DNA of 64,000 bases from Monoplex corrugatus (GCA_030674185.1 JAPXFY010000015.1:25046005-25110004); one strand, 5' to 3'. Shown: positions 11,945 through 23,566, counted from the first letter of the stretch. The notes: a model not told the origin generated them from the letters alone. Numbers and translations are program-made.

Positions 11945-13680
11945 AACCCCTGTCCTCCACCTCTCCCGCCCCCTCAAAAAAACAAAAAACGAAAGCCGCC
12001 CAGACCCCATCACATTCAAGCAGATTGTAAGGCACAATTGCAAACACTCATATAAACGCACAAACGCACGAACAAATTAGGAACCAGACTCCAAACGCTT
12101 ACAAATCAAATCTGTACAAGAAAGAAAGAAAGTCGAAAGTGCTCAAACAATGAGCAGATATGGACATCAGGGATCCAGTGCAGACAGAGTATGCAGACTG
12201 TGCAGCAACATACGGCTTGCACAGTGTGTGCGGAACAAACGTGCATATACGCACCCAAGAAAAAATGGAACGCTGAAAGCTAAACAAACAAACAGACAAA
12301 CAACAAAGCAAGCAATCAAACAAACACAAGCGAAAACAAAAGCCCACGAGGGGAAGAGAGAGAGAGAGAAAGAGAGAGAGAGAAACGGAATTTATTCAGA
12401 TTAGATCACAGTCCATGTTGAAGGGGGACATGAATATATAATAGAATATCAAAATATTCATACATAGAAGCATAATAAAACTCAAAATAATTTCTATCAG
12501 TAATTTCTCAGCTGAGCGCAGTGAGTCGTAATTTCAGAGCTTTGTACAGACATACAGATACGTACATTTTTCATAGTTGTTTCATTCTGGTTTGTCGGGA
12601 AAAAATGGGAGTTGATAAAACTTACAAGTTATGTACTTTTGACGGATATGTAAGAGAGCAGGACAAAAAGTGCAAAGTGTACTTCGTTTTCGATGGATTC
12701 ATTACATAACAGACATGTGATGACATTCGCTGAAACATTCTTGTATCCATCACGATACGTTGCTGTGTCTGTAAATCCGGATCAAAGTTTTGCCATACCG
12801 TTCTTCATGTGTCTGTCAATATTTAACAAAGGGTACGTTTCACAGTTTCTGGATGGCTGAAATGTTTTATGAAAAGAAATCTGTTATTACACTGCATATG
12901 GTCATTCCCGTTTTGCCACCTACAACCGGTTATCCTTTGACATAATTCACAGGGGGGGGGGGGTAGAGGATCCTAACATGTTCATTACCCCGACTCGGCC
13001 AGTCAAATCCAAAACCGTTCTGAAATAATAAACGACGATGACCTGACAGTGACACCCAAGTAGTTTTAGGCTACCTCTTGATTCTAATCCCATGACAGAG
13101 AACGAGAGAGATACAGAGATAACAGAGTAGAGCTCCAACTACTGTACATCCAACGACTGGTCAAGCTGACCAACTGAAAAAGAAATCGCCAGCACCTGCT
13201 GCACAAGAAGGCATTCACTGAAAGGTCATCAACAATACCTGCACGACCACTGGACATAAAAATACCATACCTTGCTGTCCCGCTCCACCTGAATCCTCCC
13301 AACACCCCCAGCCGCCCCATCCACCCGGCCCCATTTATTGTCCAGTGTCACTGACCTCAAACTGTTGTCCACCACGTGACCTGGACAGAATTATCTGCCC
13401 TTTTCACTGTGACACGTCAGTATCGTTACCAGTGTCAGCTGCCGACTTTTCCAGAGCAATTGCAGTGTTCGCTATGCTTAAAAAATAAGTTTCGAACAGA
13501 ATTGTCTGCCCTTATGGTGGCAATTGTAGTGGTAATCGTGACAATTGTGTTTGTGGTGATAGTCGTGACAGATGCATCAGTAGTAGTAGTAGTAGTAGTT
13601 TGTTTACATTCTTGCTTCTTTGGATAAAATGATTGCAAGTACAGCTCCGAAGAAGAGAGAACGAAAACAAAACAAACAAT
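11945..13680. other. mostly unique sequence
   Basis: No gene recognised. There is a GA-rich patch near 12354-12384, a G-run near 12952-12963 and a short (TAG)n near 13581-13599. Confidence 0.4.
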
Positions 13681-13684
13681 AAAA

Positions 13685-13758
13685 AGTATGTGTGTATGTA
13701 TGTGTGTGTATGTTTGTGTGGGTGTGCGTGCGTGTGTGCGTGCGTGTGTGTGTGTGTT

Positions 13759-13798
<40 letters not shown>
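13685..13798. repeat. (GT)n-(GA)n compound microsatellite
   Basis: GT-rich sequence to about 13760 switches to pure (GA)n to 13797. Confidence 0.95.
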
Positions 13799-13799
<1 letters not shown>

Positions 13800-14069
13800 C
13801 ATACATGCACCATCGTTATCTACCTGACTAAAATAGAGAGCAAAGATTCCCTTTAACTCTGTCGGAGCAGATCAGATATGTTTCACATCTACGCTGCATT
13901 GTACACTATGACAGAAAATAATACAAAAAATGCTAATGACAATGAAAATAAACTAATACAAAACTGAAGTAAATGAGAAATAATAATAACAGGATAGACA
14001 AACATTAGATCATGTCTTCCTACTCGTCTACGTCAATAAAGGTTAAAGTTCCCATAACCCTGATGTCGT

Positions 14070-14240
14070 AGGGTGTGAGACCGCAGAAGCCAACTTTTCT
14101 TGAGGTCAGTAGAAAGTCACTAGGAAGAGCTGGACAGTAGAAGGTCATCAGAAGAGACGCGCCCCTCAAGCAAATGTTTCGGCATTAAATTTCTTACACT
14201 TTTGAGGGGGCTGGGCCACATCTAGATCAGCCTTATGAGG
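14070..14240 (-). repeat. SINE-like tail shared with the R2-like LINE 3' end (inverted)
   Basis: GTAGAAAGTCACTAGGAAGAG, the AAGGTCATCAGAAGAGA block, the CAAGCAAATGTTTCGGC block and GGGGCTGGGCCACATC appear in the same order as at 41123-41265, the 3' end of the R2/NeSL-like retrotransposon. No retrotransposon ORF is attached here, so this is either a very short LINE 3' fragment or a SINE sharing the LINE's tail. Confidence 0.65.
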
Positions 14241-14429
14241 CCAGCATTTTGAGGGCAATGCCTATCTTACCTCCTTTGTGAGGACTGACGTGAGATTACC
14301 ATGCCTACAGGCACCTTCGGACAAACTATGGTGTCATGCAGTATAACCAAATGTCTGCATGTGATCATCTACATCAGAGGAGAATTGCGATCACTTATTG
14401 AAGTCCATTAATTAAGGGTGGATCAACCC

Positions 14430-14985
14430 CTGTGGGGATGTCGGGAGCTCTTTCAGCATAAACAACATCCCTATCTTATGCAGGTTTTGAGCTAGAAATT
14501 TCCTCTTTTCTGTCGCCTTCTTTATTTCTGCTTGTTTCTGCCTTACTTATATGCTTTGTCATTTGTTCCAGTCATTTTCTGCCTTGATGGTCTTTCACCT
14601 GGATGTGTCCTATGAAGCCTCGCATATCTTCTCTCAGGATTGATAATTGAGTACATGTATTAACTGCGTTTTTGACTAAGAAAATATGGTGCGTAGAAGC
14701 AATTTTAGGTAATTTAGGCCTCTTTCTTATGTTTTACTGTCCTTATTTGTGTTCAGATTTGTAGTCGTTTTCTACCCCCCCCCCCCCCTTTCTGGTGATA
14801 AATTGTGCGGAATTATCAACACCAGGAGCATATCATTAATGTGAGCAAATGCATTAAATAATTGATGTACTTAACTTTCATTTCAAGTTTTGCCCACCAG
14901 TGAGATATTGTTACGTTATGAAATGGTTATAACCTTGATATGGCTCTGTGCAGTCGGCTCAGATTTAAACAACAATAACAAGGGT
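14430..14985 (+). repeat. Rep-A copy 1 (SINE-like, ~560 bp)
   Basis: The copy begins near TGTGGGGATGTCGGGAGC, runs through ATAAACAACATCCCTA and GAAATTTCCTCTTTTCTGT, then TAATTTAGG, TTCTGGTGATAAATTG and ATCAACACCAGG. It ends GCAGTCGGCTCAGATTTAAA with an AACAAT-type tail. The same sequence of blocks recurs at 16895-17650 and 39735-40328. A C-run (14776-14788) has expanded inside this copy. Confidence 0.8.
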
Positions 14986-14989
14986 CGAA

Positions 14990-15430
14990 CAGCGCCGGAT
15001 CCTACACCTCAAAAGGAGCCCTCCTTAGCTACCGCCTGTCTTCACGCGCCAGGGATGCGGGAGGAAAGCTACTGGCTATTACAACTCCTCTGACCTCCAC
15101 ACTCTGTGGCATCCGGCAAGAACAGAGAGAAAGGCCACATTAATCACTAGGTGTGGCCTCACCATGTAGATAGCGAACGAAGGGAGATGAAGAATCTTGT
15201 TCGTTGCTTTACCTTTCCCAATTTCTATCGGGATCAGGTACCTGCATATTGCTGAATGGACTGGTGACTACACGCACAGAGATTCCTTACGCTAGATTCG
15301 AACCCATGCAATCAGATTTAAAGGCAGGTTTTCTACCTCTAAGCCAATCAGGCCTTTTACGTGTTACGGTCAACAAATCTACCAGACGAGAGACAAACGC
15401 TCACCGTGCAGACATCCATTACAGTACCTA
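14990..15430 (-). repeat. tRNA-like SINE fragments (inverted)
   Basis: The reverse complement of about 15285-15350 reads GGCTTAGAGGTAGAAAACCTG...GCATGGGTTCGAATCTAG, a clear A-box/B-box pair. A GGCCACA...TGTGGCC hairpin at 15134-15159 recurs at 60086-60110 (GGCCACATC...GATGTGGCC), together with an AACGAACG block downstream. Confidence 0.45.
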
Positions 15431-15439
15431 AAGACCTTA

Positions 15440-15715
15440 GGTCATGGGACAAACTGAACTGACTGCAACACAAAATGAAGGGAAATGGAATACCCGGAGA
15501 AACCCCCGAGAACTTCGCATTCACAATCGGAATCGAACCCGTCCCACTGTGAATTCGAGTTCGCCCAGGGCACCCAAAACACTAGACCATGTCCACGACA
15601 TCGTGTGCGTTGCTCAGAATCACACCATTATTACTTCTGTAGGCCGATTGTCCTTCATAGGGGGATTAACACGCCAACATTACAGGAACCGACGATTGTC
15701 CGTTAGATGATCGTG
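15440..15715 (-). repeat. tRNA-derived SINE (inverted)
   Basis: On the minus strand GGTCTAGTGTTTTGGGTG is followed by GGGTTCGATTCCGATTG, the A- and B-box-like parts of a tRNA head, and then a body through CGGGTATTCCATTTCCC. No second full copy was noticed in the window. Confidence 0.45.
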
Positions 15716-16026
15716 GTGGAGATGAAAATGATTCTAGAAATGGGTCCGTCATTTGTGAGCTAATGTGATGTTAATTGTATCTTCTCGGTTTAAATATAGC
15801 GCTCAAGTACAGAGTTAGCACAGCAATTCAAAGTTAGCGCAAACATTTCTGAGTTAGCGCCAACAGTGCAGAAAGAACAAAGGAGCCAAGCTGATGCTTA
15901 ATTCAGACATGTCCAACACATTCTGTCGTCTTCGCCTTCCCCACAACAAGAAATTGACGTTCTGTCACCTGTGAAGGGCGGATCATTGGAAGATCGTGAA
16001 GTTTGGAGTGTAGCTCTAAGTGCTTT

Positions 16027-16190
16027 CCAATCACCGCATCAACATGAATAATCAGCCCGTGCGCACGCGCCGGAAGAAGAACGCATGCGCGGAGGATGGT
16101 TCATTTCCCACTTAGCATTGACGCATCCCAGCCAAGGTGACGTCACTTCCCTTCGAGGCAAGGTCGTGAGAGTTGTTTTGTTTACGTCAT
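16027..16190. promoter_or_regulatory. promoter-like cluster: CCAAT, NRF1-like x2, ETS, CRE x2
   Basis: Within about 165 bp lie CCAAT (16027-16031), the NRF1-like TGCGCACGCGCC (16060-16071), an ETS core CCGGAAG (16070-16076), a second NRF1-like GCATGCGC (16083-16090), a perfect CRE TGACGTCA (16138-16145) followed by CACTTCC, and a CRE variant TTACGTCAT (16182-16190) followed by TTCC. These motifs typify TATA-less, CpG-rich metazoan housekeeping promoters (established). The segment is CpG-rich in an otherwise CpG-poor context. Direction is undecided, and no coding exon was identified next to it. Confidence 0.45.
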
Positions 16191-16489
16191 TTCCTAGAGA
16201 GCGGGGGTCAACCGGGTGTTGGGAAATCGGGTCTGAGACAGGTTGGCGTCAACTAGTGTCTGTCCTGACACAGAACCAGCCAGTGCCATTTCTCCAGGCT
16301 CGTAGCTTTCTGTTCCCCCTTCTTCACCACTTTTGTAGTTTTCCACCCTTTTCCTCTTCAGCTTGCCTCCCCATCAGTTTTTGCCCTCTTGCCGAGTTCA
16401 CTTTGCCTCCCATCCTCTTTTCTTCTTTTGATCCACATGATGTGCTGTACAACCGGCCTTTCTTTTTCTTTGCTTGGTTTTGAAGGCGA

Positions 16490-16848
16490 GGTTGATTAGA
16501 CACAACCTGTGGTGTCTGATTTTATGTTCATATTGATCACAGTGTGTGGTGTCTGATTTTATGTTCATATTGATCACACAGTCCGTGGTGTCTGATTTTA
16601 TGTTCGTATTGATTAGACAGTCTGTGGTGTCTGATTTTATATTCATATTGATCAAACTCTGTGGTGTCTGATTTTATGCTCATATTGATCAAACACAACA
16701 ATGTGGTGTTTGATTTTATGTTCATATTGATCAAACACAACCTGTGGTGTTTGATTTTATGTTCATATTGATTAGACGGTGTGGTGTCTGATTTTATGTT
16801 CATATTGATCAAACACAGTCGGTGGTGTCTGATTTTACGTTCATGTTG
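16490..16848. repeat. minisatellite, ~36-42-bp unit, about 9 copies
   Basis: Each unit is built on GTGGTGTCTGATTTTATGTT followed by CATATTGATCAAACAC. Spacers between units vary (ACAGTC, ACAACA, ACGG), so the period slides. It ends about 50 bp before the tRNA-like head of Rep-A copy 2. Confidence 0.95.
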
Positions 16849-16894
16849 GTGTGCGTGTATGTGTATGAAAGTATACCAAGCGTGTCGAACAAGC

Positions 16895-17455
16895 CAGCTG
16901 CAGTGGCGTAGTAGTTAGCGCCAGGGGGTGACGTTTGAAAGATTGTGGGTTCCTATCTCGTCTTCCTCCATGGGGATGCCGGGGGCTCTTTCGGCATAAA
17001 CAATATCCCCCACCTTCTGGAAATTCTGTGTTAGAAATTTCCTCTTTTCTGTGGCTCCGTTTGTTTCTGCCTGGCTCCTTCTGCTTTCTGTCATTTCCTC
17101 TTATAATTTTCTGTCTTGCTGGTCCATTCACCTGTATGTGTTCAATCAAGTCTCACATACTTTTTGTTAGGATTGATAATCGTGTACATGTATTAAGTAC
17201 ATTTTTGGCTATAGGGAAAAGGGATGTGCGGAAGCAATTTTAGGTAATTAGGCCTGTTTTTATATGTGTTCTAGTGTCCTTAGTCATGTTTAACTTTGTA
17301 TTCAGGTGTGTTTTAAATCCCCTTAGTGATAAATTGGACAGAGTGGTCAACGCCAGGGGCATCTCCTTAGATTATGTGCGCGAATGCATTCATATATGTA
17401 CTTAATTTTCTGTTCCTTTTCCCCTTTCCCCCCTTCATTGAAATTCTCTCTCTCG

Positions 17456-17491
<36 letters not shown>

Positions 17492-17510
17492 CTTCTTCTC
17501 TCTCCTCTCT

Positions 17511-17572
<62 letters not shown>

Positions 17573-17650
17573 AAACGGTTATAGCCATGATATGGCTGTA
17601 CGCAGTCGGCTGGGCTTTAAGCAACAATAACAATAACAATAACAAACCTA
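16895..17650 (+). repeat. Rep-A copy 2 with tRNA-like head and internal microsatellite
   Basis: The head at 16895-16965 (GTGGCGTAGTAGTTAGCGCC ... GATTGTGGGTTCC) resembles a tRNA A-box/B-box pair. The body then follows the order seen in copies 1 and 3, ending in AGTCGGCTGGGCTTTAAG and a clean (AACAAT)n tail. Between body and tail a (CT)n-(GT)n tract (17443-17571) has expanded; copies 1 and 3 have at most a short pyrimidine/GT stretch there. Head, body and simple tail make this a long tRNA-derived SINE. Confidence 0.8.
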
Positions 17651-18215
17651 TCTCATCAGTCGAAACTTAGAAAATGTTATAAAACCGATTGACTTCTATC
17701 CAGACCTGAACGTGTCAAAGACAAATTTCGGAAGACTGGAACCATGTGGTTGGGTGTCATGTACTTCAGGAATGGATCTTTGATGGTGTTACCCAGAGTA
17801 TCAGACGAAAACAACAGGTATCTGTGTCTCATGAGCCCAGAGACATCAGGGCATCATTAATATGACAGTAAGCTTAGTGCACGCTGTTGTCATTGCACTC
17901 GCAAACATGTATAAGTATGAATGGGTATATTATAGATGTAACAAGCATAATCAGCTAAGTATATTGAATAGTGCAAATATAACTGTATAGATGGGCATAT
18001 CTTTCAGCCAGCGACACGTCACTTGAAATTAGAAACTATGTATGCTTCTGGTCTGTCTATTGGCGGCAGGAATGTTCAACTCCTACAGCATGTATGTAAT
18101 AATAGCCAGAATTCTGGAAGGGGACACTTTCCCACCAAAATTTACATAATTGTTCAAGAAATAGTCTGATGTATTTGTATGAAGAGAGGTATACGGAAAA
18201 GTGTATACGTTTGGA
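17651..18215. other. unique AT-rich sequence
   Basis: No gene or repeat family recognised. Confidence 0.4.
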
Positions 18216-18218
<3 letters not shown>

Positions 18219-18261
<43 letters not shown>

Positions 18262-18540
18262 GGTGTGTGTGTGATGTGTGTGTGGTGTGTGTTGTGTTGT
18301 GTGTGTGTGTTTTGTGTTGTGTGTGTGTGTGTGTGTGTGTATGTGTGTGTGTGTTGTGTGTATGTGTGTGTATGTATGTGTGTGTGTGTGTATGTGTGTG
18401 TTGTATGTATGTGTGTGTTGTATTGTTTATGTGTGTGTATGTATGTGTGTGTGTGTGTGTGTATGTGTGTGTGTGTGTTGTGTAGTTGTTTGTGTGTGTG
18501 TATGTGTGTGTGTTGTGTGTGTGTGTGTGTGTGTGTGATG
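18219..18540. repeat. (GT)n microsatellite with TG/TAT interruptions
   Basis: A long GT tract with scattered TT and TA interruptions. Open frames on both strands are simple-repeat artefacts. Confidence 0.95.
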
Positions 18541-18559
18541 TCACAAACACGCACACACA

Positions 18560-19160
18560 ACTATCTGTGCTTTCCTCTACCTTTACCTTTTCCTTTCTGT
18601 ATTCTTGCTCACATTTTTATTAAAAATTCCTCCCGTTCTTCTTTCTGTCTGTCCATCCACCTCTCTTTTCTAGTCCTATTTCTCTCTGTCTGTCTGCCTT
18701 CCTCCCTCCCTCCCCCTTGTCTCTCTCATTCCCTTTCCTTCAGTTCTTCCTTCCCCAGTCTTTCTCTTTTTCTTTCTCTGTCTTTTACTTTCTGTCCCTC
18801 TCTGCCTCTCTGCATCTTTTCCTCCCTCTCTTTCGTCTCCCCCTCCACCACTCCCTTCACCTTCCTAGCACCCCAGCGCCATCAGAGTGTTTGTGTGCTC
18901 CTGTAATCAAAAGCGATCTTTCTTTGACGTGCATAGCACGCGTCTTCATGCGGTCCGCAACCTTGTCCCTTGTCCCACCAATCCATTGATTGTGCATTAT
19001 AAACCACCACCACCCTTTCTTGTCCCCACCCCTCTACCATGTCCCCTCCATGTTGCCCCCTATCCCCGTCCACCTCTCTTTCTTTCTCTCTCTCTCTCCT
19101 TCTCTGTCTCTCTCTGTCTCTACCCGTTTCTCTGCCCACCATCCTTACCCGTCACCAGCA
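18560..19160. repeat. pyrimidine-rich low-complexity sequence
   Basis: C/T-rich plus strand with CCTCCCTCCC and TTTCTCTCTC runs, especially 18640-18840 and 19075-19130. Nothing coding was recognised. Confidence 0.7.
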
Positions 19161-19364
19161 CCCGAAATAGTCTTCCAAAGATGAATGCCGCCATGACAAG
19201 ATTATCCATCAACAATTTTTTTTAACTTTTTTCTTTTCTTCCAACCTCCGTGACGTGTGGGATTTTTTCCCCCTTTTCTTTCTTTTTTTTTTTAAGGGGA
19301 GAATGGTTCAGGTCTGTTCCAGGTATGATTTCGTGTGTGTTGGGGGTTGTGGTGGAAGGGGAAG

Positions 19365-19508
19365 GTGTGTGTGTGTGTGTGTGTGTGTGTGTTGTGTGTG
19401 TGTGGTGTGTGTGTGTGTGTGTGTGTTTTGTGGTGTGCGTGCGCGCGCGCGCGCGGCACGGGTGTGTGTGTGTGTGTGTTTGCACACGCGCACGCGCGCG
19501 CGTGTGTG
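19365..19508. repeat. (GT)n with two (GC)n blocks
   Basis: GT repeats are interrupted by alternating (GC)n at about 19441-19456 and 19487-19502, a Z-DNA-prone composition. Confidence 0.9.
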
Positions 19509-19509
19509 T

Positions 19510-21030
19510 AAAAAGTATCCGTGGGATCTTTTTCGTACATATTTGGGTATTGAAGATGAAAACCATTTTCAATCATCTTTTTTATATATATATCTTTGTA
19601 TGTTTATATTGTATATACAACACAGCAACGATTCAGTATGAAATAGCTTTTTTTTTCGGGAGGAGGGGGAAGCACACGCAAAATCATCATTTAATCCCGT
19701 TACCAGCGTGATCGTTCGGGATTTTTTGCACGTAGGTCGACGGCATGCTGAGATTGGTCCATTTTCGATAAAATATTTTTCTTTTTGTCTGTTGATCTCC
19801 GTGACGGCCCCCCCCCCTGCACAGGTATCGTGAAGGATTCGTCTTGAATAACGTGTGCGATGTGAACAGACCAAGCAAGCTTGCAGCGCATTGTCACCAG
19901 AAGCAAATTCTGTGGCCTATTATTACGTTGATCTTGTTTCGTACGTAATCGTTAATCTTAAGTTGGAGACAAGACACACGTGCAGTTTCCTCAGACACGT
20001 GGTCTCAAAAGCAAAAGTATTATCCATAAGTATCATAAGTTAAACGAACGTAGCTGCTATCAGGACGGCAGTCTACAGAGCATGTTTTACGATTTTTCAC
20101 TATTATATCCAGAAGAAAAAAAGCAGTGACCAGTACAGGCAACTCCGAAAGACAGTTCTGGGGCAACAAAGAAGACTTGATGAAAACATCCTTCATTCAG
20201 ACCACCGTAATGACCATGTGACGTGTAGCTACGCTCGAACGAATAAAGAGAAAGAGACCGATAATAACTTTTAATTCTAATCGCCGTCCATTTGCATCGT
20301 TTGTATCCCATCCGGCCACAGATCCACCTTAGATCTGCTTCTCAACTATTCAGCAAAAGATCCAAGGGAAAAAAGTGAGACCTTCGATGTGGTTTAGCCA
20401 TTTGCTTTTCCGCTGTGCATAGCATAGCGCCATCATCATCACTCATCCATCCAGCTACCCAGCCAGCTACCCGCGTAAGGGTGGGTGGGGTGTTTGTGGG
20501 CCGGGTATTGTGCATAGATATCCACAGCTAATGGCGTTTTCTCGTTCCTTCCATCTTTGATCTCCCTCAGCAGGTAATGGCTCCTCTGCCAGGCTTCCCC
20601 ATATCGCAGCCAGGAAATTTGATTGACGTCTTTTCAATATCGTCCACGCTGGATGCGCATTAAGCCTCGAGGAAGGGATACGTGAGCACCCGGCCGCCAT
20701 TGTGACGCACCTTCCCAGCCTGCACAGCGCCAAGACATCAGCGGAAGTCGTCAGCAAAGGAGCGGAACTCCACCTGGGGAACCCGCGAGGGCATCGCCGA
20801 TCCAAGGACAATAACTCTATTAGAATCCGCAATTAAATCTGGACGGGACAAAGAGTTCTCCTCGCCTGATCCAATAATGAAGCGCAATATATTTCTACTG
20901 CTAACGTGCCTCATTTCCAGGCGTCACACAGTCTTTTGGGGAGGGAAGAAGCCAGAGATGAACTGCCGCTGTCTTGGTCGGTTAGCGTTGAGGGAAGATT
21001 ATCCCCCCGCCACAAGAACGCTATGATAAA
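19510..21030. other. unique sequence with a CpG-rich patch
   Basis: No gene recognised. 20480-20850 is distinctly richer in GC and CpG than its flanks and includes GCCGCCATTGTGACG and GCGGAAG motifs. An open frame of about 120 codons on the minus strand there has no recognisable domain. Confidence 0.35.
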
Positions 21031-21035
21031 CTGAG

Positions 21036-21160
21036 GAACCAGTCAATGTGGCGAGGTAGTTAGTGCAAAGGACTGCTGACAGGGAAGGCGTGGTTTTGAA
21101 CCCTCATCAGTTAAAACAAAACAAAACACAACCCAAAACAAAACAAAACAAATAATTGTG
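21036..21160 (+). repeat. tRNA-like SINE head with A-rich tail
   Basis: GTGGCGAGGTAGTTAGTGC and GTGGTTTTGAACCCTC have the layout of a tRNA A-box and B-box. An (AAAAC)n-rich segment follows directly (21110-21150). The same head style begins the sequence at 23737. Confidence 0.5.
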
Positions 21161-22440
21161 GGATTTTTATCCCCAAACAGTTCCTACCCAGAGCTGAATT
21201 TGCGAAAGGTTCGCTGAGAAGACTGGTACCACAAAGTCGAGTCTCTTTTGCTTTACGGATGCATCTGTGAAGTCGTTGCTCAAATTTTCTGATCAGCACC
21301 GCAAGTGTCTGTATTTTTCGAGTCTGGTTGACTCCAGGGTATATTATGAAGATAAGCTCAGAGTACAGCCTTGCCACGCAATCTTAATACAAGCTGGTAC
21401 TTCAAAGCAACAACACTCTTATTACCATTCGCATCATCATAACTTTGTTAAAAAAATCGTCCCGAGATTTTTCGGCTCTTCATGCCTTACTTTCATAGTG
21501 ACCTCACTATTGGTGGGGTTGGGGGTTGTTGGAGAGCCGAAATGAGCAGCGTGGGAATTGTAACAAAGGAACTATGCAGGTGATGTGCCAGACAAACAGA
21601 AAAATTACATTGGAAAGACCGGTTTTGTTGCGTGCATTCTAAATAATGGATATCTTTACACTTGTATTCTCAGATTATGCATGCACACGCACGCATACAT
21701 ATGCACATACATGCACGCTAGAACATGATTGCGCTTGTGGGAAAACAAATAAAACGTTTTTATCTATTTTGCACCAGATAGAGTTCGTGCGTTTGGCCGA
21801 GCAAGATGTAAAACAATACAGGTAACAAGGTTGAAGGAGACGAAGAAGAAGAAAACTATCCTAGCCAAGTAGCCACTTTAAGAGGCATGCCCCATTTTCG
21901 AGATTATAGGGAATCCCATCTGTTTACTCGAAAACAAATACGAAAAGAGATCATTATGACTTTGTTTGCTGTTGTAAGATGATAACACATCCGATTTGCG
22001 TATACGCTGACTCTGATTCCGTAAACAACAGATCAACATAAAGCATAGAAATTCTGGCGCGTCACCGCAATGGCAACAAGACCCTTTGAAACTTGACAGC
22101 ACACTTTACTTGAGGTTGATTTATTTACTTACTGCCGTTGTGTCATTGGCATATATTGATTTGCTTAAGGTTCATTTCACAACAACACACACGAACTTCC
22201 GAATCAGAGTTTATCATAACACGAGAGCATGCGTTTTTAGCCTTTAATCAGCTTTATGTTTCATTTCTTTTGTCTTTTAAGTGTTGACCACAGTCGGACC
22301 AGAGTTTAGCACAATGTGATAACTAGTTTGTGTGGTTTTATTTTGCTTTGATTTCTGTTTGTGAATTGACACTTTCTGCACCAGTATCTCACAGCATAAT
22401 AATAGTATTATTCTGATTTTGTTTTATTTTGTTTTGTGTG
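21160..22440. other. unique AT-rich sequence
   Basis: No gene or repeat family recognised. Confidence 0.4.
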
Positions 22441-22469
22441 GCCTTTCAGTTTTCGAAGGCATAGTTTGT

Positions 22470-22690
22470 CTTGGGGTAGAGCTCCAACCTTTCCAAGTTA
22501 TTGCACGGGTTGGCATGTGGAGGTCAAAGTCTGACTCGAGCAGAAATGTGTTAAGTGTGGCTTCCAGTCCACCCAGCCGTGAGTGAATACATGACCCTGG
22601 TCAGGACTGGGGAAGATGAAGCAGGAAGGAAACGGATATGGGCATATCGCCACCCCTGTTACTAGTCTTGTTAATACAACAACAACAATA
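22470..22690 (+). repeat. SINE-like repeat with (AAC)n tail
   Basis: GGGTAGAGCTCCAACCTTTCC followed by GAGGTCAAAGTCTGACTCG resembles a diverged tRNA head. The segment ends in ACAACAACAACAAT. It is listed as SINE-like on structure only. Confidence 0.4.
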
Positions 22691-22699
22691 TGAAAAAAA

Positions 22700-23410
22700 A
22701 ACATCTGGTTCTCGACCGCTCATTTCCCTACGACATATATAGGTTTGGGAAATCGTGTTTGTTGTTTTAATGTTTACCGTTTAATCATGCTTTTCTCCTT
22801 GCTTTTCTTTTTTCTCCTTTATTTAGTTTTAGTTTAGAACAATGAGTAATTGTAGGCACTTTTGTTTTTGTTTTTTTTCTTTACCCTAAAACAGCAGAGG
22901 TCTTACCCACTAGTGCACCTCACATCCCATCCAAGCAAGAACTGTGTGAGGGACGAGTGAAGATCAATGATAGAAAGCCATAAGCTATCAAGGCTCTCAC
23001 AGTCGAACAAGTGGCTGTGCGGAAAGCCGTAATGGCGTCTGTTGTCCAGTAGATCTACGCCTGACTCGCTCCAACAATCGGCAGTCACGTGCCTGCCGGA
23101 GTTTTCCGATTGTCTCCGAGCTACCTCTTCGGGTCTGGTGACAAGGAGCTATTGGCTTCAACGTATTTCAGCTCGGTGCAAGGAACTCGTTGGCGGGAAA
23201 GGTGAAACAGAATATGCATGGCACGTGCTCCTGAAAGTATGCACGTGTGCGTGGCGCCTGTTCACGCGCGATTGCATTACACAGGTACGGTGCGTCACAA
23301 GATAGGGACAGGAACACGCACAGCTAAGCACGTGCACATGGCGTACTAACCTTGTGTCGTCCCTAAGGAGGATTTACATGGACAATACAGACATCATGTG
23401 AAATCCTATC
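22700..23410. other. unique sequence with an E-box cluster
   Basis: No gene recognised. Four perfect CACGTG palindromes fall at 23086, 23222, 23242 and 23329 within a locally GC-rich 250 bp. Confidence 0.4.
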
Positions 23411-23411
23411 A

Positions 23412-23566
23412 TACACACACACACACACACACACAACACACACACACACACACACACACCACACACACAAACGCACACACACACCCCACCCCACCGTGTG
23501 CGCTAGGTGGAGAGAGAGTGGGGAGAGGGAAGGAGAGGGAGGGAGAGGTAGAGAAAAGAGACAGAG

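Noticed and set aside
16085..16483. Plus-strand 132-codon frame beginning within the promoter-like cluster
   Set aside because: The peptide is low-complexity (Phe/Pro/Ser/Leu from a pyrimidine-rich stretch) without a recognisable domain. The ATG lies inside an NRF1-like motif.
20467..20832. Minus-strand 121-codon frame in a CpG-rich patch
   Set aside because: Length is modest for GC-rich DNA, no domain was recognised, and no splice or poly(A) context supports it. Kept only as part of an unassigned CpG-rich island.
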